From Arachnopeziza araneosa (Eukaryota; Ascomycota; Leotiomycetes; Helotiales; Arachnopezizaceae): 64,000 nucleotides of DNA. Below are positions 55,097 through 64,000 of the stretch, one piece after another (the stretch's first letter is position 1; each line of letters begins with the position of its first letter). The DNA lies in contig QYAI01000015.1 in NCBI GenBank assembly GCA_003988855.1, forward strand, positions 186,001 to 250,000, written 5' to 3'. Below the pieces are notes generated by a model, which had not been told where the DNA came from, ran no database searches, and saw nothing but the letters and a program-made list of their open reading frames with translations. Both the position numbers and the translations under genes were made by a program.

Positions 55097-55571
55097 ATGT
55101 CATACCAGGCCACCTCCAAGTCTCAACGGTCCTACATTAAGCCTATCCTAATCACTAAGGGCTCGTCCACATCCCGAGACTCCTCACGCGACTCACATCA
55201 TTCCCGGTCTTCCACAGATTCCCATTACACTTCTTCAAGCAACGGCACCATGGGATCGTCCAACAGAGAATCAGAGAACGGCGGGCGAGTGTCCTACTTG
55301 CGAGTACCAGATAACGGTATGTACTCCATCTCAACCGCTCATATCCTTGACCAATCCACTCACAATAACTAATGTTTGCTTTTCCATAGAACGTCACTAT
55401 ATCACGACTACGCGATCTACATCGGGCAAGATTGAAGTTCACGACCAGGGAATGGCCCGATATGATAGTGACGAGCCAAGAGCATCCAATGCCACCTCTC
55501 AAGACTACAAGCGTGATGAAAAAAAAGTGTGGAAGAAAGGAGAAGCTGCTCGCCGCTCTGGTGGGCAATGA
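55097..55571 (+). CDS. Ser-rich hypothetical protein, 133 aa
   Basis: Two exons (55097-55316, 55390-55571; 73-bp intron) give MSYQATSKSQRSYIKPILIT, then a Ser/Arg/Asp run (SSTSRDSSRDSHHSRSSTD), GGRVSYLRVPDN/ERHYITTTRS at the splice, IEVHDQGMARYD and a basic end KKVWKKGEAARRSGGQ. It is hydrophilic and probably disordered, without membrane span, signal or Cys. The splice sites are good (G/GTATGT...CATAG) and the second exon continues the same composition. No family recognised; possibly a lineage-specific regulatory or RNA-associated protein, but that is a guess. Confidence 0.6.
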
Positions 55572-56786
55572 GGTGGAAGTCGAGGTGGAAGTCAAAGCAG
55601 TGGTTGTTCAAGCGCGAGGCGGCTATCAAAGAATTCGCTAAACCACCTTGCTTGCGCGATTTTTGTTCAACGGTTCATGCTTGTGGGAGGCTGCATTGCT
55701 TTGTTAGCTCGGAGATGTCGAGTATGGCGGAGGTTCTTGTGATGGTGGATTGATTAGTCTTTGGCGTTTGCATTAAATAGATACCTCGGGGTGGGGTCTC
55801 GCGACATTTCCTGCCTCACTTGGAAGAATAATTGCTTGAAGCTGTACAAGTAGCATCAACAGAGCTGAAACAACTAAATCGGCTTATTATATTACCTCTC
55901 GTCATTACCATTGAAAACAATTTCGTACTTTTATTCCTCGATTGCCATTCCTTCTCCTTCAGGCTCAACAAGCCTGGAGGGTAAGGCTCAGCCCCATTGA
56001 ATCCCTTCCTTCAACGGGCTGTATAAGACAGTAATCGCAAGTCTGAAAGTTAAATCCCGATAATCCAGGACTGACTTTAATCTTATTTCAACTTGATTGC
56101 ATTTTGATGACTCAATCTTGAACGTTAAAGGCAACGCAAAATGTCACCTTCCAAACGATACTGTCGTAATTCATATTAATGAATGTTATTACATACGCTG
56201 CTCCGTAACATAAAAACAGATATCAGTGAGACTAAGCCGCCTAAACAATCTATCTTAGAAGCTCTAGAGAATCTCGGTTGAGGATTGTAGAATCGCGGTG
56301 ATTGTAGGAAATGTCACAAGATCCAAAACTGTTCGACCAACTCAAAAAGAAATGAGATGATGGTTTTGTTCAAGAAATAAATAAAATAGACAAGGCATCT
56401 TTTTGAAATGGCTTCTTTGTTCGAGGACAGTTTAGCACTTGGGTGAAGCTCTAGAAATCATTTGAACCACACATTTTCAGCTCAGATAATATATGAATCT
56501 GATAAGGTCGACAAGCTGTAACCATGGAGCATGTTTCGGCTATTACTTTGGTCTGAGGTGCTTGACCAACACCCCAAAGCTCTCTCGAGTAGCCCAGTTG
56601 AGTTCACGAGTTACCCACAATCTTCTCACTCCCACACTCTATACCTACTCGACAGTGCAAGCAATATCTTCTCGTGATCTTCCCCAGTAAAGTGTCACGA
56701 GTCCACTTGTCGCTTTAGCTTTCGTATCTAGTCGCGATTATGATCGTCTTGTATGGTATCATTCTCTCATAACTCATCGAACAGCT
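55572..56786. other. Intergenic, convergent 3' flanks
   Basis: 1.2 kb between the Ser-rich gene and APC11. AT-rich; no supported ORF. Confidence 0.5.
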
Positions 56787-57266
56787 TCAGCCACCTGTAT
56801 TACTGGCGTCTCCAGCGCCCCAATCTCCTTCAGCTGCTTGAGGAGGGGCTTGCGGAGCAGTAGCCGGGTCCCATTCGAATTCTAGACCTTCGTCAGCACG
56901 AAACGATAGCGTAAAACAGCTAGAACCTACTTTGTCTACACATCGGGCATTGTCCTTTCGAAGAGTCTTGCTTGATCCACTCCAGAATACAATGCTAATC
57001 CCGTTAGCCTGGATTCATTATTCATAGCATCTCACTAACCATGTGGAAGTTGTGACCGCATTTTCCGGAGACTATGTAGTTGGATTAGAACCTGCTCAAC
57101 AAGCAGATGAGTTCAAAGGCGTACGTAGACTACAATCATCTCCTGGATATTTACAGGTCGGGCATGTGCCATCGAAAGCTACTTGGCAAATACCACATAC
57201 ATCATCGTCGGGGATGTTCCACCTCCAAGTCGCCACTGCGTTCCATTTAAGGATCTTGACTTTCAT
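56787..57266 (-). CDS. APC11: Anaphase-promoting complex RING-H2 subunit Apc11
   Basis: Catalytic RING subunit of the APC/C ubiquitin ligase that triggers anaphase and mitotic exit. Four small exons (57125-57266, 57040-57071, 56931-56994, 56787-56881), the second only 32 bp, give 110 residues. Introns of 45-53 bp all have GT-AG ends and consistent phases. The protein starts MKVKILKWNAVATWRWNIPD, the near-invariant Apc11 N-terminus. Metal ligands follow in order: C24/C27 (CGICQ), C35/C38 (CPTC), C45 (DDC), C52, H54 or H57, H59, C60 (KCGHNFHMHC) and C74/C77 (CPMC). ILEWIKQDSSKGQCPMCRQK is typical. After the RING is a short Ala/Gly/Pro/Trp tail (FEWDPATAPQAPPQAAEGDW) that many fungal Apc11 proteins have. 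It shares a 354-bp divergent promoter with the sulfurtransferase gene. No single exon exceeds 142 bp, so simple ORF searches miss it. Confidence 0.95.
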
Positions 57267-57620
57267 GCTAGAAATTAGTGTATATTATTGACGGTGAGAG
57301 AGTGGTTCAAGCAATAGGTCTTGTGCAGTCCAGTAGCGATTCGGTGATGTTGTTTTTGTTGACATGAAGTCGCGTGAAAGCTGTGGGGAAGCTGGAGATG
57401 ACTCGTCTTCACGTGCCCGAAATTCTCGCCTTATCACCACCAACCGCCTTTGTTCAACTCTCGCCCTTCTCAATTGACCCACAACCCCCTCCTGGGGCTC
57501 TTTTATTCTCCTTTGTCAATCAATCTCTCGCATCCCCAGCTTCTCCTTCTCCCCGAGTCGATCGCCAATCTCACAACTCGTCATCCATGCTCCTCGATAG
57601 CAGCCTTCCATAAGCACGCC
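57267..57620. promoter_or_regulatory. Bidirectional promoter of APC11 and sulfurtransferase
   Basis: 354 bp separate the divergent start codons. The right part is pyrimidine-rich (CTCGCATCCCCAGCTTCTCC), typical of a fungal transcription start region. A CACGTG core lies near 57410. No TATA box is evident. Confidence 0.6.
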
Positions 57621-58683
57621 ATGGCGATAGCTATAGCTCAACGAGGAGCTTTCAGCCTCCGCTTCTCACCACTCCTCAATTCACAGCGGCCGCTATCTAG
57701 AAAGATTTTCTCCCGCTCATTCTCCTCCTACCTCGTTACACCTGCTGAGCTTGCCTCGGCTCTCAAGAAAAACTCGCCGTCCAAAATCTCGACAGCACCA
57801 AAGACAGTCCCAGTTTGCGCGACATGGTTCCTCCCCAATGACGGTCGCAATGGGCTGCAAACGTTCCGCGAGAAGCGTATCCCCTGTTCCCGCTTCTTTG
57901 ATCTAGATAAAGTCATCGACAAGCGCTCGCCATACCCCCACATGCTGCCCTCTGCATCAGACTTTGCCAAATCAATGTCAGCCCTAGGCATTCGGAGGGA
58001 CGATACGGTTGTCGTGTACGACTCTCATGAGTTAGGGATCTTTAGCGCCCCCAGAGTAGGCTGGACATTGAAGGCTTTTGGACATAATTCTGTTCATGTA
58101 CTCAATAATTTCAAGTTGTGGGTTGAGGAGGGATACCCCACTGAGAGTGGGGAATTCTGGGATGTGGATACCTACGTTTACCCTATACCTGAGTTCGATA
58201 ATAGTAAGCTTGTGGAGTTTGAGGAAATAGCTGAATTAGCAAAAAGGAGCAATAAGGAGAATACAGAGGAAGTACAGATATTGGATGCGAGGTCGAAGGG
58301 CAGGTGGAGTGGAAAGGATCCTGAGCCAAGACCAGGACTCAGCTCAGGACATATTCCAGGCAGTATTTCAATGCCAATGACTGACCTTTTGGATCCCATC
58401 AAGAAGACGATATTACCCGGGGACAAATTGAGGAAGATATTCGAGAGTAAGGGGATTGACCCTAATCGGCCTATCATCAACAGCTGTGGAACAGGAGTTA
58501 CGGCTGCAGTCATTGATGCTGCACTAAGCGAAGCCGGGTACGGAGAGAGCAACAGAAGATTATATGATGGTAGTTGGACGTAAGTTCCGCTTTCTTCCTC
58601 CAGACTGAACATTCTAATGAAGAAATAGCGAGTGGGCACAGAGGGTGGAACTAACCGAAAATCTCATAATCAAAGAAGAATAA
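57621..58683 (+). CDS. Mitochondrial thiosulfate/3-mercaptopyruvate sulfurtransferase (rhodanese)
   Basis: Transfers sulfane sulfur through a persulfide Cys. Two exons (57621-58579, 58629-58683; 49-bp intron) give 337 residues. The ATG at 57621 starts an Arg/Ser-rich, acid-poor presequence (MAIAIAQRGAFSLRFSPLLN, then RKIFSRSFSSYLV) that should target mitochondria. There are two rhodanese domains: the first inactive (TWFLPNDGRNG...IPCSRFFDLD), the second with QILDARSKGRWSG, SGHIPGSISMPMTDLL and the active-site loop with Cys289 in CGTGVTAA. LYDGSWTEWAQ closes the fold across the splice, which restores the conserved GSW-EW motif. Two-domain length and the CGTGVTA loop fit Tum1/MST-type enzymes. 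The mature N-terminus is not predictable. Confidence 0.93.
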
Positions 58684-59689
58684 ATAAAAATCGACCTCGC
58701 CATTTTGCTTGCGAATTGATGCATTTCAGCGTTTGCATTTGATGAATACCCTGCTCTCTGCTCTCTCCTCTCTGTACATGGACATGAAATGGCAAATGCG
58801 CAGGCCCAAGACATAATCAGGAATAGAAACAAATTATTCAAAATATAAAACATCGGACTAGCCTCCTAAATATCTTGCTAGAGAGTATCGTGCCTATGCA
58901 AGTGCTACTCGTCTAGTACTTAGTTGTTTCGTTGCTGAACCCCCCTGATATCAACCCGTCTTTGTCTTTAGCCAACCTTCACATTGACGCAATCCGTTAT
59001 CGAAAGATTAGTCGTTATATCCGATTTCGAGAAGGAAAGTGAGAAACAAGACGAGAAAAAAAATACACGAGTTATTACCGGTCTCCAAGCAAACATCTGG
59101 TCTTGCAATACTCCCCAGCCTGAAACAAGCAATTGTACCATGACTCTCACAGGGGATACGCAATTGACGCCATTCCCTCAACCTCGTCGAGCAGATTCGC
59201 TATCGGTAGCAAGATCATCCCACCTCGGGCATGGGTCTGAGAAGGTTAGTCGCCCTCTCTTCAATCTCAAACCGGATAGAGCCGCGTCTGTGGAAAGTCA
59301 AATGTGATCATTCATGGCTACCTGTCAATCGAATCTCATCTTTGGGGGAAGGGTAGAGCTGGTTCACGTTGTAATTCCAAAAGTTGGTCATGTTTCTGGA
59401 TGAGAGGGAGAGAAAGGATGGGAAGGTTTTCTGAGATTTGGAAGGGAGTATGGCCTGCAGTCCTGTTAAGAATTCCTTTCAAATTGCTATGTCCTTTGAG
59501 CTGAGAGTTTCCTAGCACTCGCCTATTTCTGTTTTGCCCAAGTGATTAGTGAAGATTGTTATACGCATGAACAAATTTGTCGGAAAGCTCTTAATTCAAT
59601 TAGACGTATCTACCGAATCGCTTCATTGATGCATGCCCAACACTCCATTGTGCAAAAGAAACCAGACCATCCTCCGTGATAGGTCCCCT
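58684..59689. other. Intergenic, convergent sulfurtransferase and RPS2 3' flanks
   Basis: 1 kb. Open frames at 58984-59307 start at TTG and lack family features. Nothing supported. Confidence 0.5.
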
Positions 59690-60614
59690 CTAGTAACGCT
59701 TGCCAGCGCGCAGAACATCACCAAACTCCTCCAAAGGACTCCGGATGAGTTTGGTCTCCTTCCATAAGTTGGGAGTAAGGTATCCGTATGTGTTGCCAAC
59801 AGCAACAAAAGTAGCCTTCAGAGTGTTCTCAAGGGTCTTGGTGGACCCGGAAGAGGAGGTGTAGATATCGTCAACACCGGCAAGTTGAAGAAGACGCTTG
59901 ACGGCTGGGGAGGCAACCAGACCGGTACCACGGGGAGCGGGGATAAGCTGTAAATTATCAGTGTTTGTCGAGGATCTTAGGTTTTGTAGAAATACTCACA
60001 CGAACAGACACGGAACCGCACTTGCCAGACTCCTTGGTGGGAAGGGAATGAGGAAGACCCAAATTGGTACCCCAGTAACCTCTTCGGATCGGCAGAACGC
60101 TCAGCTTGGCAATAATGATAGCAGCACGGATAGCAGTTGCGACTTCCTTCGAGGTCTTAATACCAAGACCAACATGTCCCTCAGAGTCACCAATAACAAC
60201 GATAGCCTTGAATCGAGTACGTTGACCGGCACGAGTCTGCTTCTGAACGGGTTTGATCTGTAATAGAAATCTGCATCAGCAAACCATCTCGATTTCCACG
60301 ACCAAGGCGTATGTTCTAACCTTCATAACCTCATCCTTCAACTTTGGCAAGAAGAAATCCACAATCTGGTACTCCTTGATGGGCAACGAGTGCAGGTAGA
60401 TCTCCTCCATCGACTTGATCTTTCCATCCTTGACGAGACGGCCAAGTTTGGTCACCGGCTGCCACTCCTTCTCCTCGTTCTTGTTCGCACCCCGACGAGG
60501 ACCACGTCTTCCTCGTCCACGGGCACGATCGCCTCCACGTTCTCCTCCACGGTCGCCGCGAGAGCCAAATCCACCTCCACGAGCCGCAGCCCCGCCTCTT
60601 GGTGCATCAGCCAT
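59690..60614 (-). CDS. RPS2: 40S ribosomal protein S2 (uS5)
   Basis: Small-subunit ribosomal protein at the mRNA entry region, important for decoding fidelity. Three exons (60321-60614, 60000-60257, 59690-59947) give 269 residues. The N-terminus is Arg/Gly-rich (RGGGFGSRGDRGGERGGDRA), followed by EWQPVTKLGRLVKDGKI, the start of the S5 domain, then FFLPKLKDEVMKV/IKPVQKQTRAGQRTRFKAI across the first splice. GDSEGHVGLGIKTSKEVA and LIPAPRGTGLVASPAVKRLL complete the fold. GLVASP and DIYTSSSGSTKTLENTLKA match eukaryotic S2. The RGG region is a known arginine-methylation target in the family. Introns of 63 and 52 bp have canonical ends. Confidence 0.97.
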
Positions 60615-61509
60615 GTTGATTCGAATTGATCGGGTGTAGAATGCTCAATTCGTGCTGGGCGGGTGTAGGCGACTTTTGCTTGTGGAATTTATTTGGGTCA
60701 AATATTTCGTGTGTGGGTAGCTTCAATTCTTTAGCGAGTCGGGACCTCACATTTCAGGCATGAGAAGAGGAGCATCTCATCACGTGACTGATTAATATAT
60801 CCTCCCCCAGCATCTGCTCCCATTTGACCAGAAACGCCACAATTAATATCCAAATTACCAACATGTTGTTTCCCAAGGGCGCTCGCACTTTAAGTTTATC
60901 ATGTGAATTTCGGGATATCTACGGAGGTATGGGGGAAGAAAAGACCCGGGAGCCAATAGAGATTTCATTTCATCTTCCTGGCCTACGCCCGTAAGTGGCA
61001 CGCCGCATGCTATTTTACAACTCGAACTCCGTTACCAACCGACTAGCCGTCCAGTAGTCATACAGTTGACTCCTCTTGAATCCGGGTATATTGCTTCGTA
61101 ACCACCTAACCAAACGCTTGTCCTGTACCAATCTTTCCCATCTTCCGTGGAGCTAGGTAGCAGCAAAAGAAATGCTGATGGCATATGATATTCTGCAAAC
61201 CGGTCTCAGCCGGAATGTATCATGGGCAGGCGATGCAAAGAAATGCACAACGTAGCCACACGATGAACATGTTCATACCTGGGTAGCATAGGTAATATAC
61301 TCTGTTCTCAGAAGTAATGAGAATTGTATACCGACGCTCTGTTAGCTCGGTATCCAACGATAACCATGCACTCCTGCCTCCGATATCCGAGATGCATCTC
61401 ATGAGCCCTGAAAGAAGCACGCCTCCCGAGAACTGCCTAGCCCATGCACACCTCCCGAGCTGAAATGGAAGCTGGTGGTGCAAAAACTCCTTGCGATGCG
61501 TGTGATGAA
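60615..61509. other. RPS2 promoter and 3' flank of the zinc-cluster gene
   Basis: 895 bp. CACGTGACT at 60781-60789, about 165 bp upstream of the RPS2 start. Nothing else recognised; a 98-codon minus frame (61220-61516) is the read-on of the transcription factor's 3' flank. Confidence 0.55.
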
Positions 61510-63362
61510 TTACCAAGAAAACGTCGTCTCTCTGTAAGTATGATCTCCGGCGTCATTCGTCGTTGCCGACGTGAGTTGCACCGCCAACCAACGTTCCTCG
61601 GATGAGAGATGCATATAGCTAATCATGTACCGGCTTCTTTCCGGTATTGGTTCCGAATCTTCTTGTATGCCTTCTCCTTCAATCGATGTGAGCCAGGCAC
61701 AAAGCCTGGCTACGGTGATGGTGTCATAGCACAACCCTTCTCTTCTAGCTTTTGACCACAATAAAGCGATTGCTTGCCGTCGTATTCGTCTATCACGGCA
61801 TTTCGTTGCTGTGACCATCAACGGAAGAATCGTGCCCATATCAAGGGTAAAACGCGAGGAGTTGCTAGGATCCTCAGTAGATTGGATCAGCTGCTGCGCC
61901 TTGGTGACAATTTCCGAGAAGAGTGCGTTGTATTCATCGTAAAGCATTTCGGAGTGTTCAAGACTGGATGCTAAGAGGACTGTAGCAACATTGAAATAGA
62001 TGCTTAACATATCCGACGAGTCAGCCATGACCTCTCCGGACCTCACTTCTTTTGCAAAGATATCCTGGAACGAGGTTCGCCATTGATCCAGCTGTGTTGA
62101 ATAGTGTTTATGTTGATGTAGCCAGAATGGTGATGTGAGTCGTTCCGGATGCTGTTGTGAGTGTGCAACCGATTTTCGATAAAACTGTCCAATCCCCTGC
62201 ATCAAAAAGTCCCACGATTCGCGTGCTTCTTGTACACTGTCAAACCTATCCGCAACTTCGACATCTTCCCAGTCGGATTCTGGCATTGGAAATGGTGGCG
62301 GAACGAACAATCCTTGGACATCCAGCCGAGCGAACATTCGTCCCAAATCGTCGATCAAACCATCCTGAATTTCCGACAATGAATCTTGTGATAACCTTGA
62401 GCTCTGGCCTCTTCTCGCAGTTCTCCAATCAGCTAGTAATCTAGATCCGCCTCGTAGATGAGTCAAAGCCCCGTCGTAACAGCCTTGAAGGGCTTCGAAT
62501 GTCATGAAAAGAACGCAAGCTGTAAGTGATGTTCTTAGATGCCGCCGGCCGTCTGCTAATATTGCTCTGAGAGAAGCAATGGCTATACTGTATTGCCTCA
62601 AAGCATAACGATGGTGTTCATCCAAGTGGTGATGGTCAATCTGAGGGAATCCAGACAAGGACAACCGAGTTGGAAACGACGTGACTTCAAGAGACTTCGC
62701 CAGAGCTCCTAGAGCTATCGTAGCATATCTAATGGGTGCATCTTGATGGCATAGCTGGAGGACTTTCTCGGTCCAGAAGGAGGGATCGAAAGCACCGCAA
62801 ATCTCGTTGGCAGTCTTGTCACAGAATCTCTGAAAGTAACGGCGTTCGTCCTGTGTCCCAGGAATAGCAACTGATGGAGCATAGGACATGACAGACATGG
62901 GCCGAGGATGAATGGCAACTGGAGCGATATTCTTCGATGAATCGTCAAGCGCCTCGGGAGCATATCCGCCACATTCCCGGCCGAGATTTTGACCTATGAA
63001 TAGTTAGTATATTCTTGATGACCTTGAGTTGCATCAAGGAAACAAACATCTTATGCAGCCCGGTTTCGTTTCATCACACTTCACCCGCCGTTGTCTATAA
63101 ACGTGTCAGTGAAATGGAGCTTCAGGAGTTGCGTACCACAACGGTCGGCCGTGGATGCATCTACGGATCTCACCCCACGACCTGGACCAAGAGTTATAGC
63201 AAAAACTGAGACTCACTTGCAGGTCTGGCATCCGGTCTTGCTTCTCGGACCGCTCTTTCGCAGACCTTGACTCCGGGACGATTGTTCTGGAGAGGCCTGA
63301 TCCGGGGCGGCAAACTGGTTGAAGAACTTATAGACGTTAGGGTACGGATGCCTCAGAGCCAT
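61510..63362 (-). CDS. Zn2Cys6 zinc-cluster transcription factor
   Basis: Fungal-specific regulator. Three exons (63217-63362, 63048-63094, 61510-62993; introns 122 and 54 bp) give 558 residues. The zinc cluster is spread over all three exons: Cys45, Cys48, Cys55, Cys62, Cys65, Cys72 (CQTCKQRRVKC...GCIRC...ECGGY), the canonical C-x2-C-x6-C-x6-C-x2-C-x6-C. The spacing fixes both splice joins. A linker (APVAIHPRPMSVMSYAP) leads to a helical regulatory domain (residues about 110-540: RRYFQRFCDKTANEICGAFD; YALRQYSIAIASLRAILADG; LTACVLFMTFEALQGCYDGA; HLRGGSRLLADW). This is the layout of the fungal_trans_2-type middle domain rather than the Gal4-type fungal_trans. The start at 63362 gives 44 residues before the first Cys. 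Target genes unknown. Confidence 0.93.
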
Positions 63363-64000
63363 CGTTGAGGTTGATGTAATATAATTTCCACATCAAGAGT
63401 CGAAGTTATCCAGAGGTGGATGGATGCACTGAGGATTCGTCGGGTTGGGTGTCCGACAACTGGGCAAGAGCTGGATGGATTTCGGTTGCTCCTGACGGCC
63501 GCAGTGGCATGTTTTTGACCGGACCGGTTTCTTACCACACAACAGCTCAAAACCCTTTTTTTCTTCTTTCTTTCCCTTTCGCCGCTGAAAGGCTTTCTTC
63601 TTTAGGTATTGCCCATGACGAGGTAATGTTCAAACTTGGAAAAGGAGCAGACAGAAGCCCATGAACTGCGCTTCGACGCTTTATGGGTAATGTGTACGGT
63701 GTGATAGTGCGCATGGGGGCCAATTTGGCTAAATGAAGCACCCTCGTCCATTCTGGATCTAGGTGGGTTACCAACAAATCGACTTCTCGTACAGGATGCA
63801 ACGCTTTCCGGGGCCGACCTAGGTGCTTGAGTGGGACATTCCCCTCACAGCCAGCCTTCATTGTGGGTGACCAGCGCCAGGATGGAAATTGACGTCTGGC
63901 CAGTCAACGCGGCCGACCGAGATGGGCGCAGCAGGGATCGTCACGTGAATCGTGCTCGTTCTGAGGCGGTCCGGCCTGCCTTCGGACACACTGACAGCGT
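63363..64000. other. Upstream flank of the zinc-cluster gene
   Basis: 638 bp to the window edge, with a pyrimidine tract near 63555-63580 and CACGTGA at 63942-63948. No gene supported. Confidence 0.5.

Noticed and set aside
58984..59307. 107-codon ORF after the sulfurtransferase gene
   Set aside because: Begins at TTG, no family features, lies in convergent 3' flanks.
1..64000. tRNA, rRNA, viral insertions or intact transposons
   Set aside because: No tRNA T-arm/B-box with matching A-box, no rRNA-like block, and no transposase, reverse-transcriptase or capsid motif was seen on either strand.

Overview
The window reads as nuclear DNA of a filamentous ascomycete (Pezizomycotina). Genes carry short introns, mostly 45-150 bp, with GTRNGT donors and YAG acceptors. 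Core proteins look fungal: the eisosome protein Pil1, a KMT6-type H3K27 methyltransferase, a Trk potassium transporter, Utp4, Png1, Apc11 and RPS2. Accessory genes are of kinds common in plant-associated or saprotrophic fungi: sedolisin, tyrosinase, a 2EXR protein, a Baeyer-Villiger-like monooxygenase and a zinc-cluster regulator. A Leotiomycete is my best guess, from general resemblance only.

Layout. 0-6 kb: PIL1 (-) and an ankyrin-like gene (-), then about 3.2 kb with no recognisable gene. 8.8-15 kb: KMT6 (+) and an MFS transporter (+). 16-26.6 kb, accessory block: sedolisin (+), DJ-1/PfpI-like protein (-), tyrosinase (+), 2EXR protein (+), flavin monooxygenase (+), separated by minisatellite-like spacers. 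26.6-30.2 kb: decayed material (a chimeric transporter relic, a frameshifted ORF, an AT-rich patch) and two single-membrane-span small proteins. 30.5-42 kb, all on minus: TRK1, PNG1, UTP4, with a 3.2 kb gap before UTP4 that may hide a small or decayed gene. 42-46.5 kb: gene-poor and repeat-rich, with a 17-bp degenerate minisatellite, a 17-bp direct-repeat pair and a stand-alone CxxC zinc protein. 46.5-55.6 kb: an SDR, a secreted Cys-rich protein, a small TIGR04076-like protein, an aldo/keto reductase with a long N-terminal extension, the ER FKBP2 and a Ser-rich hypothetical. 56.8-63.4 kb: housekeeping genes APC11, a mitochondrial sulfurtransferase and RPS2, then a zinc-cluster transcription factor.

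There is no PKS, NRPS or terpene synthase, so the oxidative enzymes do not form an obvious biosynthetic cluster. Most neighbours look functionally independent. The clear regulatory unit is the 354-bp divergent promoter shared by APC11 and the sulfurtransferase. Multi-exon genes were assembled by hand by joining reading frames at consensus splice sites; every join keeps frame and rebuilds family motifs, but none was checked against transcripts. No tRNA, rRNA, CRISPR array or intact transposon was recognised.
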